A stretch of 64,000 nucleotides of DNA from Phaeotremella fagi (Eukaryota > Basidiomycota > Tremellomycetes > Tremellales > Phaeotremellaceae): assembly GCA_001599715.1 (NCBI GenBank), contig BCHU01000007.1, positions 315,586 to 379,585 of the forward strand, in the 5' to 3' direction. A program made the position numbers and the translations under genes. A model generated the notes under the pieces. It ran no database searches and was not told the origin of the DNA. It saw only the letters and a list, made by a program, of their open reading frames with translations. Shown here in pieces: positions 45,343-56,000 of the stretch (position 1 is the stretch's first letter; every line of letters starts with the position of its first letter).

Positions 45343-47509
45343 CTACAATGGAAGTAAATGTTCCATTTCACCTAAGATATACATGATATCTTCTTCGTGG
45401 AATCTTCTTCCGACCAACTGAAGACCAATGGGAGCATTCTGACTGACAATTGGGTCGTCTACGAATACAGATACAATTTCAGCGAAAAGAACTCGATTTT
45501 CGTGGATGGTGACTTACAAAGGTTAGTGACGTATTCGTCATCTGCAGACATCCATGGACGTTTGGTGACATCTTTCGGGTCGAGTTCTGGACTAACTACC
45601 AAACCAGTCGGGAAGACCGCCCCTGGATAATCTAAGAGGTTGAAAATACAGGTGTAACTGTACCAGTCAGAAACAACTATCATGATCTGATTCATGACTC
45701 ACCCCCAGTATTTTGAAGTTCCTAAAGCTGGAGCGGTTCCAAAGCCTGCCGGACAGATGAAGGCATCAACATTCTGAGCGTTGTGGTGTTCCAAATAGGC
45801 CATTCGGAATTTATCTCGATAAGATGTGAGCTTTATTGATGTCAGCGGATCTTTTTATGGCGTTCTCAACACTTACTTCCCAATATTCTTCTACTGATCG
45901 ATGTTTGATTTCAGGGAAACTCATGACCCACTCAGTCAATGGGAGTAATGGTTCATCACCACCTAGTACCACATCTTTCAGTCTCTTTCCTCCGTCGGGG
46001 AAGTACATTTGATGCTTTCAAAGGGTTCAGCCATGTTTCTCTTTCCTCAGGGATCGACTTACGGTCATATTGATACCCTCAGCATGTTTGTAAGGAAGAT
46101 AATCTACAACCTTGAAACGTGAATCGTTTTCCATCAAGGCTCTCAATTGTCGCATTGCCCGCCTGATAGGTGGTTGAGGAAGGACGACACCGTCGTGTTC
46201 CATGAAACCTATTACTATTGGTTTCTTGTCGGTGAGAGTGGGTTTTCGCCAAGGTAGACTGACGAGAGATTGCTCGCCAATCCATGGTTTCTGGTCCAAG
46301 ACTGTCTTCATGAAAAGATTCACATCACGACGACTGTCCTTAGCTTAAATCTCGATGTTTCAATCATACCTTCGAGCAAGCGGTCCATTGGCTCCGTTGA
46401 GAATATCCATTCCAGAAGTCAGACTGGCAGCTGCTTGACGTTCTCGTGGGACACGTTGGGTTGTAGATTCTGTCTTGTTAGCGACTGACTAAAAGAAATG
46501 GCTTACTGATCGTCCAGAGTCCACAATTAGAAGCTGGACAACGAAGACTACCACCTAGAGATATATGAGTGACTGTTTCGAATAAACTAACTTACCTATA
46601 TCACCACCGATGGATAAGGGAGAACCTCCAAAAGCAAGAAGTGAAGTACACCCCCCAGATGAACCTCCAGGTGTGAGAGCTGTGTTCCATGGGTTCAAAG
46701 TTTTACCCCAAAGACTGTGTGTCTCAAGATGCATTCCCGACTGGGGTAGGTTTGTTCGAGCATAGAAGACTGCACCGGCGTCAAAGAGGATTTGGTTGAG
46801 AGAGGAATGCTCTGGTTCAGATGGTGCGTTGAGTCTTGCTACCAAACTGAGACTTGAGACATGGCCTTTCATTCGATAGTGTTCCTATGGGTAATGTTAG
46901 ACCTTGGTTGTTTTCTTGCTTCCGTTTGACTGACCTTGATACTGATTGGTAAACCTATTGGTCAATACTTTTCGGGAAGTTATGCTCACCATGGAGTGGT
47001 CCCATCAGTTCACCAGTAGTCTCGAAATAATGATCTAGCTCGCGAGCACGAGCCAGGGCTTCATCTAAGAAGATGTCCGTGCACTGATGTCAGCACTTAC
47101 ATCGTATGCATCACTTACACAAGCAAGAAGTTGATGAGCGATACAGGCGCGCTTTCCAAACGCAAGTGTGACTTCTTCAGCTGTCCATTTCTTGGATTTG
47201 ATACCTTCGACAATCTGACTGTCAGTTGGGTTAGTGCCACTGAACTCACTGCCGTAGCGTCAGTTGACATATCAGTGATTTCAAGCTCTTTGGTTGAGAG
47301 TAGACCACATTCTTTGGCAATTGGTCGTACGTCTGAACCGGTTGGGTATTTCTTGTTCCAATATGCGACGTCGATACGAGCGTATTCTGGGATCGAGGCG
47401 AGAACTTTGGCTCGGGCATCTAAAGCAGCCTACGAAGTGTCAATGTAAGTCAAAACAAAGTCAACCAACCCACCTGTGGCCACAACATTTCTTCAGTAAC
47501 GATCGTCAT
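45343..47509 (-). CDS. amidase-signature family amidase (acetamidase-like)
   Basis: Thirteen predicted exons on the complement: 47474-47509, 47250-47429, 47119-47214, 46990-47083, 46935-46954, 46596-46884, 46507-46554, 46370-46469, 46063-46333, 45877-46014, 45703-45830, 45518-45657, 45343-45458; 551 residues. The Ser-cisSer-Lys triad is complete: Lys in GLPISIKEHYRMKG, Ser in TPGGSSGG, Ser in GGDIGGSLRCPAS. GPLARSRRDVNLFMK and PIGLQLVGRRFHEEDIM are typical of fungal amidases such as AmdS. It hydrolyses an amide to a carboxylate and ammonia or amine, probably in the cytosol. Exon 5 is 20 nt, and three introns are exactly 35 nt. Confidence 0.92.
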
Positions 47510-47813
47510 AGTAAGTGATCAATTTCTTCACGATAGCAGAAAAGTAGTACTAATAAAGCGATACACACGGTGATATAGAAATGAGATTCAAATACATAAC
47601 ACACTAATGCAAAAGACTGCCACGAAATACCCGGTCAGATAAGAAATAAGCGATCGAGAATCGCAACTTGTTTTGCCGGTCTTATCTTGAATGTCGGGAA
47701 ATGATTCATGTATTTGTCATTTTCAACATTGTTCTGTCATTTTCACAAGATATAAAGCATTGTCCATGTTTTCATTCATCAGACGATATCGATAACCAAG
47801 TTGTACAAATACA
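47510..47813. promoter_or_regulatory. divergent promoter of amidase and MFS genes with two GATA sites
   Basis: A 304-bp shared promoter. GATAAG lies at 47638-47643 and its complement CTTATC at 47681-47686, facing each other 37 bp apart. This is the arrangement expected for nitrogen-repressible co-regulation of an amidase and its transporter. Function is inferred. Confidence 0.5.
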
Positions 47814-49941
47814 ATGAGCTCCGAAAAGATCGAGATCAATTCAAGTTCAGCTGCGGTAGAACCAGTTTCCGAATTGGAAGAGGGTTCCACTTCGGGCTGG
47901 ACAGCCGCAAGGGAGAAAAGACTATTACGCAAGGTAAGTCTAAATGACTCAATCAGTCTTTGGCTTAAGCGACAGCAGCTGACTTGAATGCTATAGATTG
48001 ATTACCATGTGATTCCAATGTTGTCGTTACTCTACTTGGTGAGGATATGACACTGTACCCTTTCGAGGTTGACCCCTATTGACTCTGTAGATTTCATACG
48101 TTGATAGGAATTCTTTGGCCAATGCTTCCATCTTAGGTACGTCTTGGATGTTAGGCTGAGTACTGATAACGATAGGCTACAAGACTTCACTCAACATTGA
48201 CGGTAGTCAATACAATATCATTACCACAGCTTTTGTCTTCGTGAGTCCATCACTTGAGGGGAGCTGACGTCTAGTCTTACGCTTTACTCGAAATACCTGC
48301 ACAAGTGGTCATCAACTACGTTCGGTAAGTTGGCTAGACATTCAGTACTGACACTATGCTAGACCATCATTATGGCTAGCAATCTTGACCGCTGTTTGGG
48401 GAGCTGTTACTTGTCTTTCGGGGTTGACTCAAAATTTTGGCGGTGCTTTCGGTGCTAGATTCTGTCTGGGTATTGCAGAGGTATGTAACAATGGCTACTC
48501 ATAGACTGATTCTTAGGCGGGATTTTTCCCTGCGGCGATGCTAATCGTTTCGATATGGTATCCTAGGGCTGAGCTACAGAAACGAGTTGCAGGGTTCTAT
48601 GCTGTAGGCATCTTCAGTGGATCGTTTAGTAAGTTTATGAACCTATTGATGAAATTTGACTGACAAACATCTCAGCTGGACTTCTGTAAGTTGAACCATG
48701 GCTCCTGTACTATGAGCTAAACTTGCTAGTGCATATGCGATCACATACATGCAAGGCGTTGCTGGTTTGGAAAGCTGGAGATGGTAGGTGTAGCAATGAG
48801 GAGTACGTAAAGTGCACAGCTAAAGTTCTTATTAGGTTATTCATCCTTGAGGGTATCGCTACAGTACTCCTCGCGGTTGTCATTTTACTTTGTCTACCTG
48901 ACTCCGCCGAGACCGCTTCCTGGCTTACACCTGAAGAGAAGGAGAAGGTAATCCTTACACGATTGGAGTCGGGGGCTGGCCGTCATGACACTTCTCATTT
49001 CAAATTGGTGTATTTCAGACAAGCATTGACTGGTGAGTCTCACCTCTCCAAATCAATCGACGTATGAAACACTGATGACATTGCAGATGTACGGGTTCTG
49101 TTGTCCATCTGGATCTGTGAGTATATGAGTTTGAAAATGCTGATTTGGTAGCGATCGTTATCAATGTTGCTGTTATCGGCCTGTCTTTCGCGCTACCAAC
49201 TATCCTCGTTCAGCTGGGCTACTCAGCTGCCAATGCTCAATTGATGACCATTCCACTCTACGCCGGTAAGTAGTAAATCTTCTTCATGTACGGTATCCAG
49301 GATTGACCCAACTTCAGTCGCTGCGTTTTTCGTTTTAATTGCGGCATATATCGCGGATCGAACAAGGTATCGATCACCAATCTGTTTAGTCGGTTTCACT
49401 GTTGGGTTGATAGGATTGATTTGTCTTTACGCTTTACCTAAAGATTCAAATCCAGGTCTTCGATATTTCTTCTGTATGTGGGTGCTTAGTGGTTTATACG
49501 CTGCTTTCCCTGCAGTTCTGTCCTGGTGCTGTAAGTCTCATTCTGTACTTGCGATGGTGGAATTGAGAAATTCAACTGATGAGTTCACAGCGAACAACGC
49601 CGCTGGAAAAGGCAAGAAGAATATGGCAGTCACTATGACCCTCAGCATTGGGGCTCTTTCCACAGCTGGGGGTAACAATGCTTACGTCGCTACTCAAGCG
49701 TGAGGCTATTTTGATTTTTTGCAATCAGGTGTTATACTGACGACACCCTAGTCCGTACTACCAAGTCGGTTATGGACTCAGTATAGGTCTTTGCGCTTCA
49801 GGCATTCTGGCAACTCTTTTACTCGTATGGATACTTAAACGTGATAACGCTCGAAAGGCAATGATCGATATTGGACAATACACCGAAGAAGAGTTGGAGC
49901 AGATGGGTGATAAGGCTCCGAACTACAAATATATTTTGTAG
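47814..49941 (+). CDS. MFS transporter, Dal5/anion:cation symporter family
   Basis: Fifteen predicted exons: 47814-47933, 47997-48038, 48091-48136, 48176-48240, 48275-48324, 48363-48480, 48517-48628, 48676-48685, 48730-48783, 48836-49032, 49087-49116, 49152-49265, 49318-49530, 49591-49699, 49752-49941; 489 residues, about twelve membrane spans. Family marks: RKIDYHVIPMLSLLYLISYV, DRNSLANASI, AITYMQGVAGLESWRWLFI, IAAYIADRTRYR and SWCSNNAAGKGKKNM. Relatives import allantoate, ureidosuccinate, nicotinate, pantothenate or other carboxylates by proton symport. Divergent pairing with an amidase suggests an amide- or ureide-type substrate. Exon 8 is only 10 nt. Confidence 0.9.
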
Positions 49942-50178
49942 ATTTTTCGATTTAGATTCATAGATGGTTCTGTTATGAGTTGTTTAGATTAGTAATTGAT
50001 TAGGAAAAGGAGGTTGGATGGAGTGTTGGTATCTCTCTGCTCTGGATGCAAAAATAATTTATGACCATACATCGACGTTATAGCTGAGAGTCACCATTCA
50101 TTTTTCACGCCGATGTTGCTTGCCCATTCTGCTTTATCAAAACCTCCTTTCTCGATAAAAGAAGACAGTATCTTCTTT

Positions 50179-50661
50179 CTATTCCCCTTGACTCTCTTTC
50201 TCCGGCCAAAGTACTGAAACTGTTAGCTCAATAACCTCTCTACCCATCCAACTGCTAGCAACATGTCTCTGTGAAGTAGCGAGGAGGGTTAAGTCTTGAA
50301 CACTGACACCAGTTTGAGAGTCGAGGATACTATTAGCGGTGTATAAAGAATGATTACAATCCACCTTGAGCTTCGTGATTGGAACCTCACTCTTGTCGTC
50401 GAACAGTATTCTACCTTTATTGATCACATAAAGCGGTGTCTGATCTAATGACCCAGCACAACCAGTTTCTTGATGGTGGGTATCGATCGTTTGAAGGTCT
50501 GAGGTCTTGATGAACACTGAATCTTGATTTATTAAGTATTTTTGCATGTTATTCTCAATGAATTTTGTGCAGAATAGACTTTGATTGAACCATGTCTGTA
50601 GCGAGTGGTGTCTGTGAAAGACGGTGATTTCTTCGAGATTAAATTGTTTGATGAGGGGCAT
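50179..50661 (-). CDS. hypothetical protein
   Basis: Intronless 160-residue frame, ATG at 50661, stop at 50179. Composition is ordinary and the N-terminus (MPLIKQFNLEEITVFHRHHS) lacks a signal peptide. No domain is recognised and no paralogue is seen in the window. It could be a lineage-specific gene; codon usage looks normal. Confidence 0.5.
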   Translation of the reverse strand: MPLIKQFNLEEITVFHRHHSLQTWFNQSLFCTKFIENNMQKYLINQDSVFIKTSDLQTIDTHHQETGCAGSLDQTPLYVINKGRILFDDKSEVPITKLKVDCNHSLYTANSILDSQTGVSVQDLTLLATSQRHVASSWMGREVIELTVSVLWPEKESQGE

Positions 50662-50920
50662 GGTTGTGGTTGGATGTTGATGGTGGAAGGTGAAAGATGA
50701 CGGTTGATTTTTGAGTTCCTCGAGTCTAATTTTGTGGAGCTATCTCAATGGGGGGATCTCAAAGGAGCGATTTCAAAGGAGTGCCCAAAGACAATTTTCA
50801 GCACAAATGTTTGCACGAAGCTCGTACACCTGTTGTACAATCTCTACCTACCTAAATAGAGAAGCTGAACCTGAAGACTCTAGATGCAAAACAAAGCAAA
50901 CAAAAATGCATCATCAAAAT

Positions 50921-52355
50921 CTATGACATTCTTCCGCGCCAATGTCCAGCACCCCACCCAACATTTTTCATCAAATCCTCTTCAAAATCAGGTAAAGCTG
51001 CCCGTTTACGTACGAAAATAGGTTTAGCAGTGTTATCAAGGTCAATCCCGGTGTAAGGCTGAACGGGTAATCGAAGTGTGTAGATTGTTTCGTCGGCATA
51101 TAGATTGTTTTTGATAGGGGCTTCTATGGATGTTTGAGAGGTGGTAGTGGGTAATAATCCCGTTAAGCTTTCTTTAGTCAGTTCATTGGCTTTTACTTGC
51201 AGTGACAATTGAACTCTCACCCGTTCATCATGGTAACTAATGTTTCGGCTAGACCTGTCATGGTACTTATTGACGGCATGATTATTCCCCAAAAAGCTTT
51301 TTCTCCATGCCCAAATGAAGTATTCAACATCCCCTCCCAGTACTGACTTGGACCTGGGGTCTCCGTACCTGGAGTGACTAACGACCTATCTGCTTGTCCA
51401 GTTTCCCCGATAGTATTATCTGGTAGAACATCTGATGGAACTGAATTCGTTACCGAAGATGATATGTAGGTTATGTCTGGATTTCTGGATGTGCATGGGT
51501 TGGGAGGATGGAAGAGATGGAGGATTTGAGGTTGCGATGAGTCGTTTGGGAGATTATTTGAATTTTGATGAGATTTGCTCTGAATTGTCAGTTCTCTCTT
51601 CGCTTTCATAGAGATTGGCTCACTTCTTCAGTACTATTTGAGCTACTTCCAGTACCACCAGCTCTGTCCTGTTTCCTTGAACTCCGAATGGTCATCTCCC
51701 CATCCCCCAGATCAACTTGGAACCCATTATCCCTCAATTTCTGTAAATCATCATCCGAAAATCCCTGGGCAGTCCAAAATACTGCTGAACCCTCAGTGGG
51801 GGCAAGGGAGACAGGACGACGAGTTTCATCAATTACAGCTTGACTCGATGAAGGATTGTTGAATGTTTCAAGGTTGAATGTTCGTAGTGAGACGTCGGAA
51901 GTTGATAGTCTGTAGGCGTAGGTTGAAGCTAGTCGAGCAAGGTGTGGCGGGAGAATCTGATTGGGTATACTTTGGATTTCATTGATTTCTGTGTCAAGGT
52001 TTGGTGAAGTTTCCGTTTCTGTTGGAAGGACTGCTGAATTTGATAGCTCGTTTCCCTCGTTGATATCCCTTGTGTGAGAAGTCGTTCTGTATGATAAGAA
52101 ACGTCGAGCTGTAGTATCAAATTTGCCACCCTCGTCGCCACTTTGTCGTTCTATCACTGGTGTTTGATTGTGTATGGGGTCATTCGTATCAGTTGTGCTG
52201 TTGATAGTCGTCTCACACTCGGATGCTACGACATTGAGAACTGGTGGAGATATCAAGTTGCTGGAGTAAGGGGGTGCTGGAGTCTGTGGGACCAAAGAGG
52301 ACGTGGTGGACCAAGGATTACCTGTGATTTCCGGCGTTAGACTTCTGGTCGACAT
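50921..52355 (-). CDS. hypothetical Ser/Thr-rich protein (two introns predicted)
   Basis: Predicted complement join 51624-52355, 51221-51579, 50921-51167; 445 residues. The ATG at 52355 (MSTRSLTPEITG) is preferred over the open extension to 52499. The first 150 residues are disordered and S/T/N-rich. A more ordered block follows (QILPPHLARLASTYAYRLS, FWTAQGFSDDDLQKLRDNGF). Exon 2 holds YWEGMLNTSFGHGEKAFWGI and exon 3 ends in FVRKRAALPDFEEDLMKNVG. The second intron is chosen because a 53-nt GTGAGA...AAAG segment with a CTGAC branch restores a frame that looks protein-like. No family is recognised. Confidence 0.5.
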
Positions 52356-53013
52356 GGAGTAAGTTGATTCAAAGTATTTTGTTGGAACGCTTGAAAATTT
52401 TCTAGATATTTGAATAATGGTAGAAAAGATTGATGATAAAGAGATAGATGAAGCTGGTACTGTCAGCCAGAATCTAAATAGGGGAGCTGAGATGATCAAA
52501 GCGAGGAAAGGCGTTTCATATCAGTCGGTCACCAAAGTGCAAGGGGAAGTAAGGGCTTTCTCCCACAATCTGCAGGTAGGTAGTACAAGTACAGTCATAC
52601 CATATGTCTATCATTCCTACTCGTACATATCATTGAAGTGAGCACATTTCAACCTGGACATCATGGTAAACAAGCACCCCCAAGTACCGCATCACCATCT
52701 TCGGTGCCACCGCATATCGGTAAACAGCGAAGGACAAATAGTGGAGCCCCACTAATATTAGTTAATCCGTCATGACCGGAATATGTTTACACGTTGACGA
52801 CGAGGTTGATGATAACGACCAAGCATCCTTTGATCACCTGAGCACCTCCTTTGGTCAAAGTAACTACAGTAACGTCACTTATATCTCCGATACAACAACG
52901 TGTCAACATTTGGTCGTCTGACCTCTAAAGAGGTACTTTAAATTCCATTCCGTAATTAATTAAATCTTCTCTTCTTCTTCTTCAATATCTCTTGACTTCT
53001 TCATTTCAAAACA
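52356..53013. other. intergenic, paladin-type gene promoter side
   Basis: A 658-bp divergent region. A C/T-rich run just before 53013 (TTCTTCTTCTTC near 52975) is the only clear feature. Two plus-strand frames lack motifs. Confidence 0.4.
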
Positions 53014-56000
53014 ATGTCTCTCTCACCTGATAGACCAATGTCAGCTCCACTCGCTCAATCTCCCCCTTCAAGAAACATCGTTTTACCTCTCAGACTCTCA
53101 CCTTTGGTTAACACAAGAAGCTACTCTCAATCTTCATCAGATTATCCTTCATCATCCAAAGTCAGTCATGGTCTCCTGGATATCGCTCTCAGTAAGAATA
53201 AAGGCAAAGGCAGAGCTTTAGGTATCAAAGATAAACTGAAGAATGATGTCGATGGAGTAGTCAAACGACGTGTTGGTGGGGTATTGGCAAGAGGGTGAGT
53301 GTTTTGCCAGCTTCTACTCGTTCCCAAAGACTTGGTACACGTTCGAACGATCCTTTGTCACCATCGGCAGTATAAACGTTTACAAGAGATACTCGCTGAC
53401 CATTGAATAGCTTCATTCTAAAGACCGGTTGGTTCGAATCTCATCAAAAATCTAGTGAAGATATATTAACAAGACTCATGACCATAGATCACTATCCCAC
53501 TGGACGTGCTCTTGATCTCGATCTCAACATCCAAGGAGCGCCCAACTTTCGTGCGCCTGACGAAGAAAGCTTGAACGTTTTTGGTGTAAGTTTTCACTCG
53601 TTTTTACAAGATAGGGCTAACGAATTCATGAATATTTCAGGTCGCTCAACCCACCGTCCCCGGTCTGAAGTCTATACTCACTATCTTAGGATGTCAACCA
53701 CCGATTCAAACACCGATTTCTGCTCGTAGAAGGTCTTCTGCGACTGGTCCTTTGAGCCCTACTAATGACGTCTCACCTTCCTCTCCTCCCAGTAGGACCT
53801 CGGAAAGGAGAGAAAGTTCAGAAGGAACTTTGGGGAAAGGAGGGAATGTCATTTGGTTCAGTACGAGAGAAGAAACTTTGAGTGAGTCCTTTTTCCTACC
53901 GTGGTCACTGCTGTAGAACTAATCGTCATTATAGTCTATTGGTTGGTGGCGATTATTGTATCCAGAATGTAAACAGTACTGATAGTGTACAGCAACGGCC
54001 GACCATACGTCTTAAGGGACGCTACAAATCCTTTCCAATCTCTCACACTCTCAGATAGAGCTCAGAACTTGGAAGACATAGAACGTCGTTTGAAGTTAGA
54101 TATCTTGGAAGAAGCTCGTAAATATGGAGGACTGATTTTAACCCACGACGAAGTTACCGGAGGAGAAATTGTACCTACTTGGGTTAGCGTTGATGAGGGT
54201 TCTCTCAGAACACCTCGAGAAGTTTACGAAGACATATGTCAGGAGGGATGGAGGGTTGCGTACTGGAGAATCCCCGTTGCTCCAGATCGTCCTATTGAGG
54301 TGAGTGATTTATAGAGATCTGTCGAATCGAACCTCACCAAGTTACACCATTTAGGATAACTACCTTGATGCGTATGTCTCCGTCTTGAAAGATGTGGATC
54401 CTATCAACACGTCATTGGTCTTCAACTGTGGTATGGGAGTAGTGAGAAGTATGTCTACTTCAGATCCATTCGTCAGATCCGTAATTGACTTTTACAGCAA
54501 CATTTGCAATGGTTGCCGCTCTACTTCTTCGTCGCAAACAGTTCCTTCTACAAGGCGTAGAAGACCCCTTCCCTTCAATTCAAGGCGCATCAGGTATCAC
54601 CACTGTGAGTGCTGATTGTGTACAACACATTTCTGGACTGTGCTGATTACTGCACAGCCTGCTCTGGGACAAGCAGCTCATTTCTTGGAACAAGCCACTC
54701 AACAACAAGCGCTTAACAAAAGCTTACTGCAACTTACAAGAGTCCTTGACAGAAGTAAGTGTTGTTTTGATTGAATAACAGACACCAGAGACTGAAACAT
54801 GATTATAGATCTCCCGTCAAAACCAGGAACTGCCATTGATCTCCTTTCATCCGAACCAAACCTATTGGAAGCACTCCGAAAAGCCCATATGGGAAACTAC
54901 CAAGTTGTGCTTTCACTTTTATCCAGTCTTGATCATGGGCGAGAGATGAAGCGCCTGGTGGACAAAGTCATCGACAATTGTGAGCTACAAAATTCGTTGG
55001 TATTAGGATCAAAGCTGACATTGTGTTAGGTGACGCCGTCATCAATCTTCGTGAAAGTGTAATCGAGCATCGAATCAAGTACAGTACTTCCTCGATGGAC
55101 GAGAAGAATCGTCAAACATGGCTCGACAAGGCTGTTCGCTCGGTACGTCGTCTTCATTGATACCATTTCATGCTGATACGGGGCGATGTGTGCACAGCTT
55201 GAGCAATACTTCGATTTGATTGTCTTCGCCAGCTATGTAGATGAAGAGCAGGCAGGAAATACTGGTGTCACCTTTTCTTCATGGTTAAAGGTCAGTTTTT
55301 CGTCCAAAAGAAGAGAAGTATCAACTTACACGTCATCATATCATAGGCGAGACCAGAGATCTGGAAGTAAGCCCATGTCCAACCTTATCAAGCTGACATG
55401 ACTTCAGCCAAATCAAAATAATGCGTCGTCACGGTGGTAATCGATTACATGTGTTTGCTCCGGTCAACGATTTAAGCATTATTTCTCGATCCTCAGACAT
55501 GGCTGATAACAGATCACAAAGAAAAGATGATAGATTGAGGGATGTCGAGACTCAGGGTGGTAGAGTTTTAGGTGATGAATGGGCAGAACATGTGGTGAAG
55601 AATCGAAATGGTATCATGCTCAGGGCGTCGTGAGTACTATCTGTTTTATATTAGATAGGGGTACTGAATACTGTTGGGTACTAGTACATTACTGGTAAAT
55701 TCATGAACAATTTTCAGGTATCGAAAGCTGACCCCGTACAGAAATCCGACCTTTGGCTCACGGAATCTGCATCTTCTGCCGATGGTGTTCGAGGAGCTGT
55801 TGGTTTCCGACAGATCTCCAACGCCTCGATCTACGCCACCGGACAACCGACTCAGGATGGTATCTCGACGATTTTAGAAACTGTGAGGAGGAGATCCCCA
55901 GGTATCACAAGTGTGGTTTGGGTTTGTTTGCGAGAGGAACCGCTGGTAATGGTCAACGGTAGGTCTCAGGTCTGTAAATAAAGTAAAATACTCAACTGAT

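Noticed and set aside
55695..55717. 23-nt intron in the paladin-type gene
   Set aside because: Too short for splicing; extending to the AG at 55741 gives a normal 47-nt intron and a better family match.
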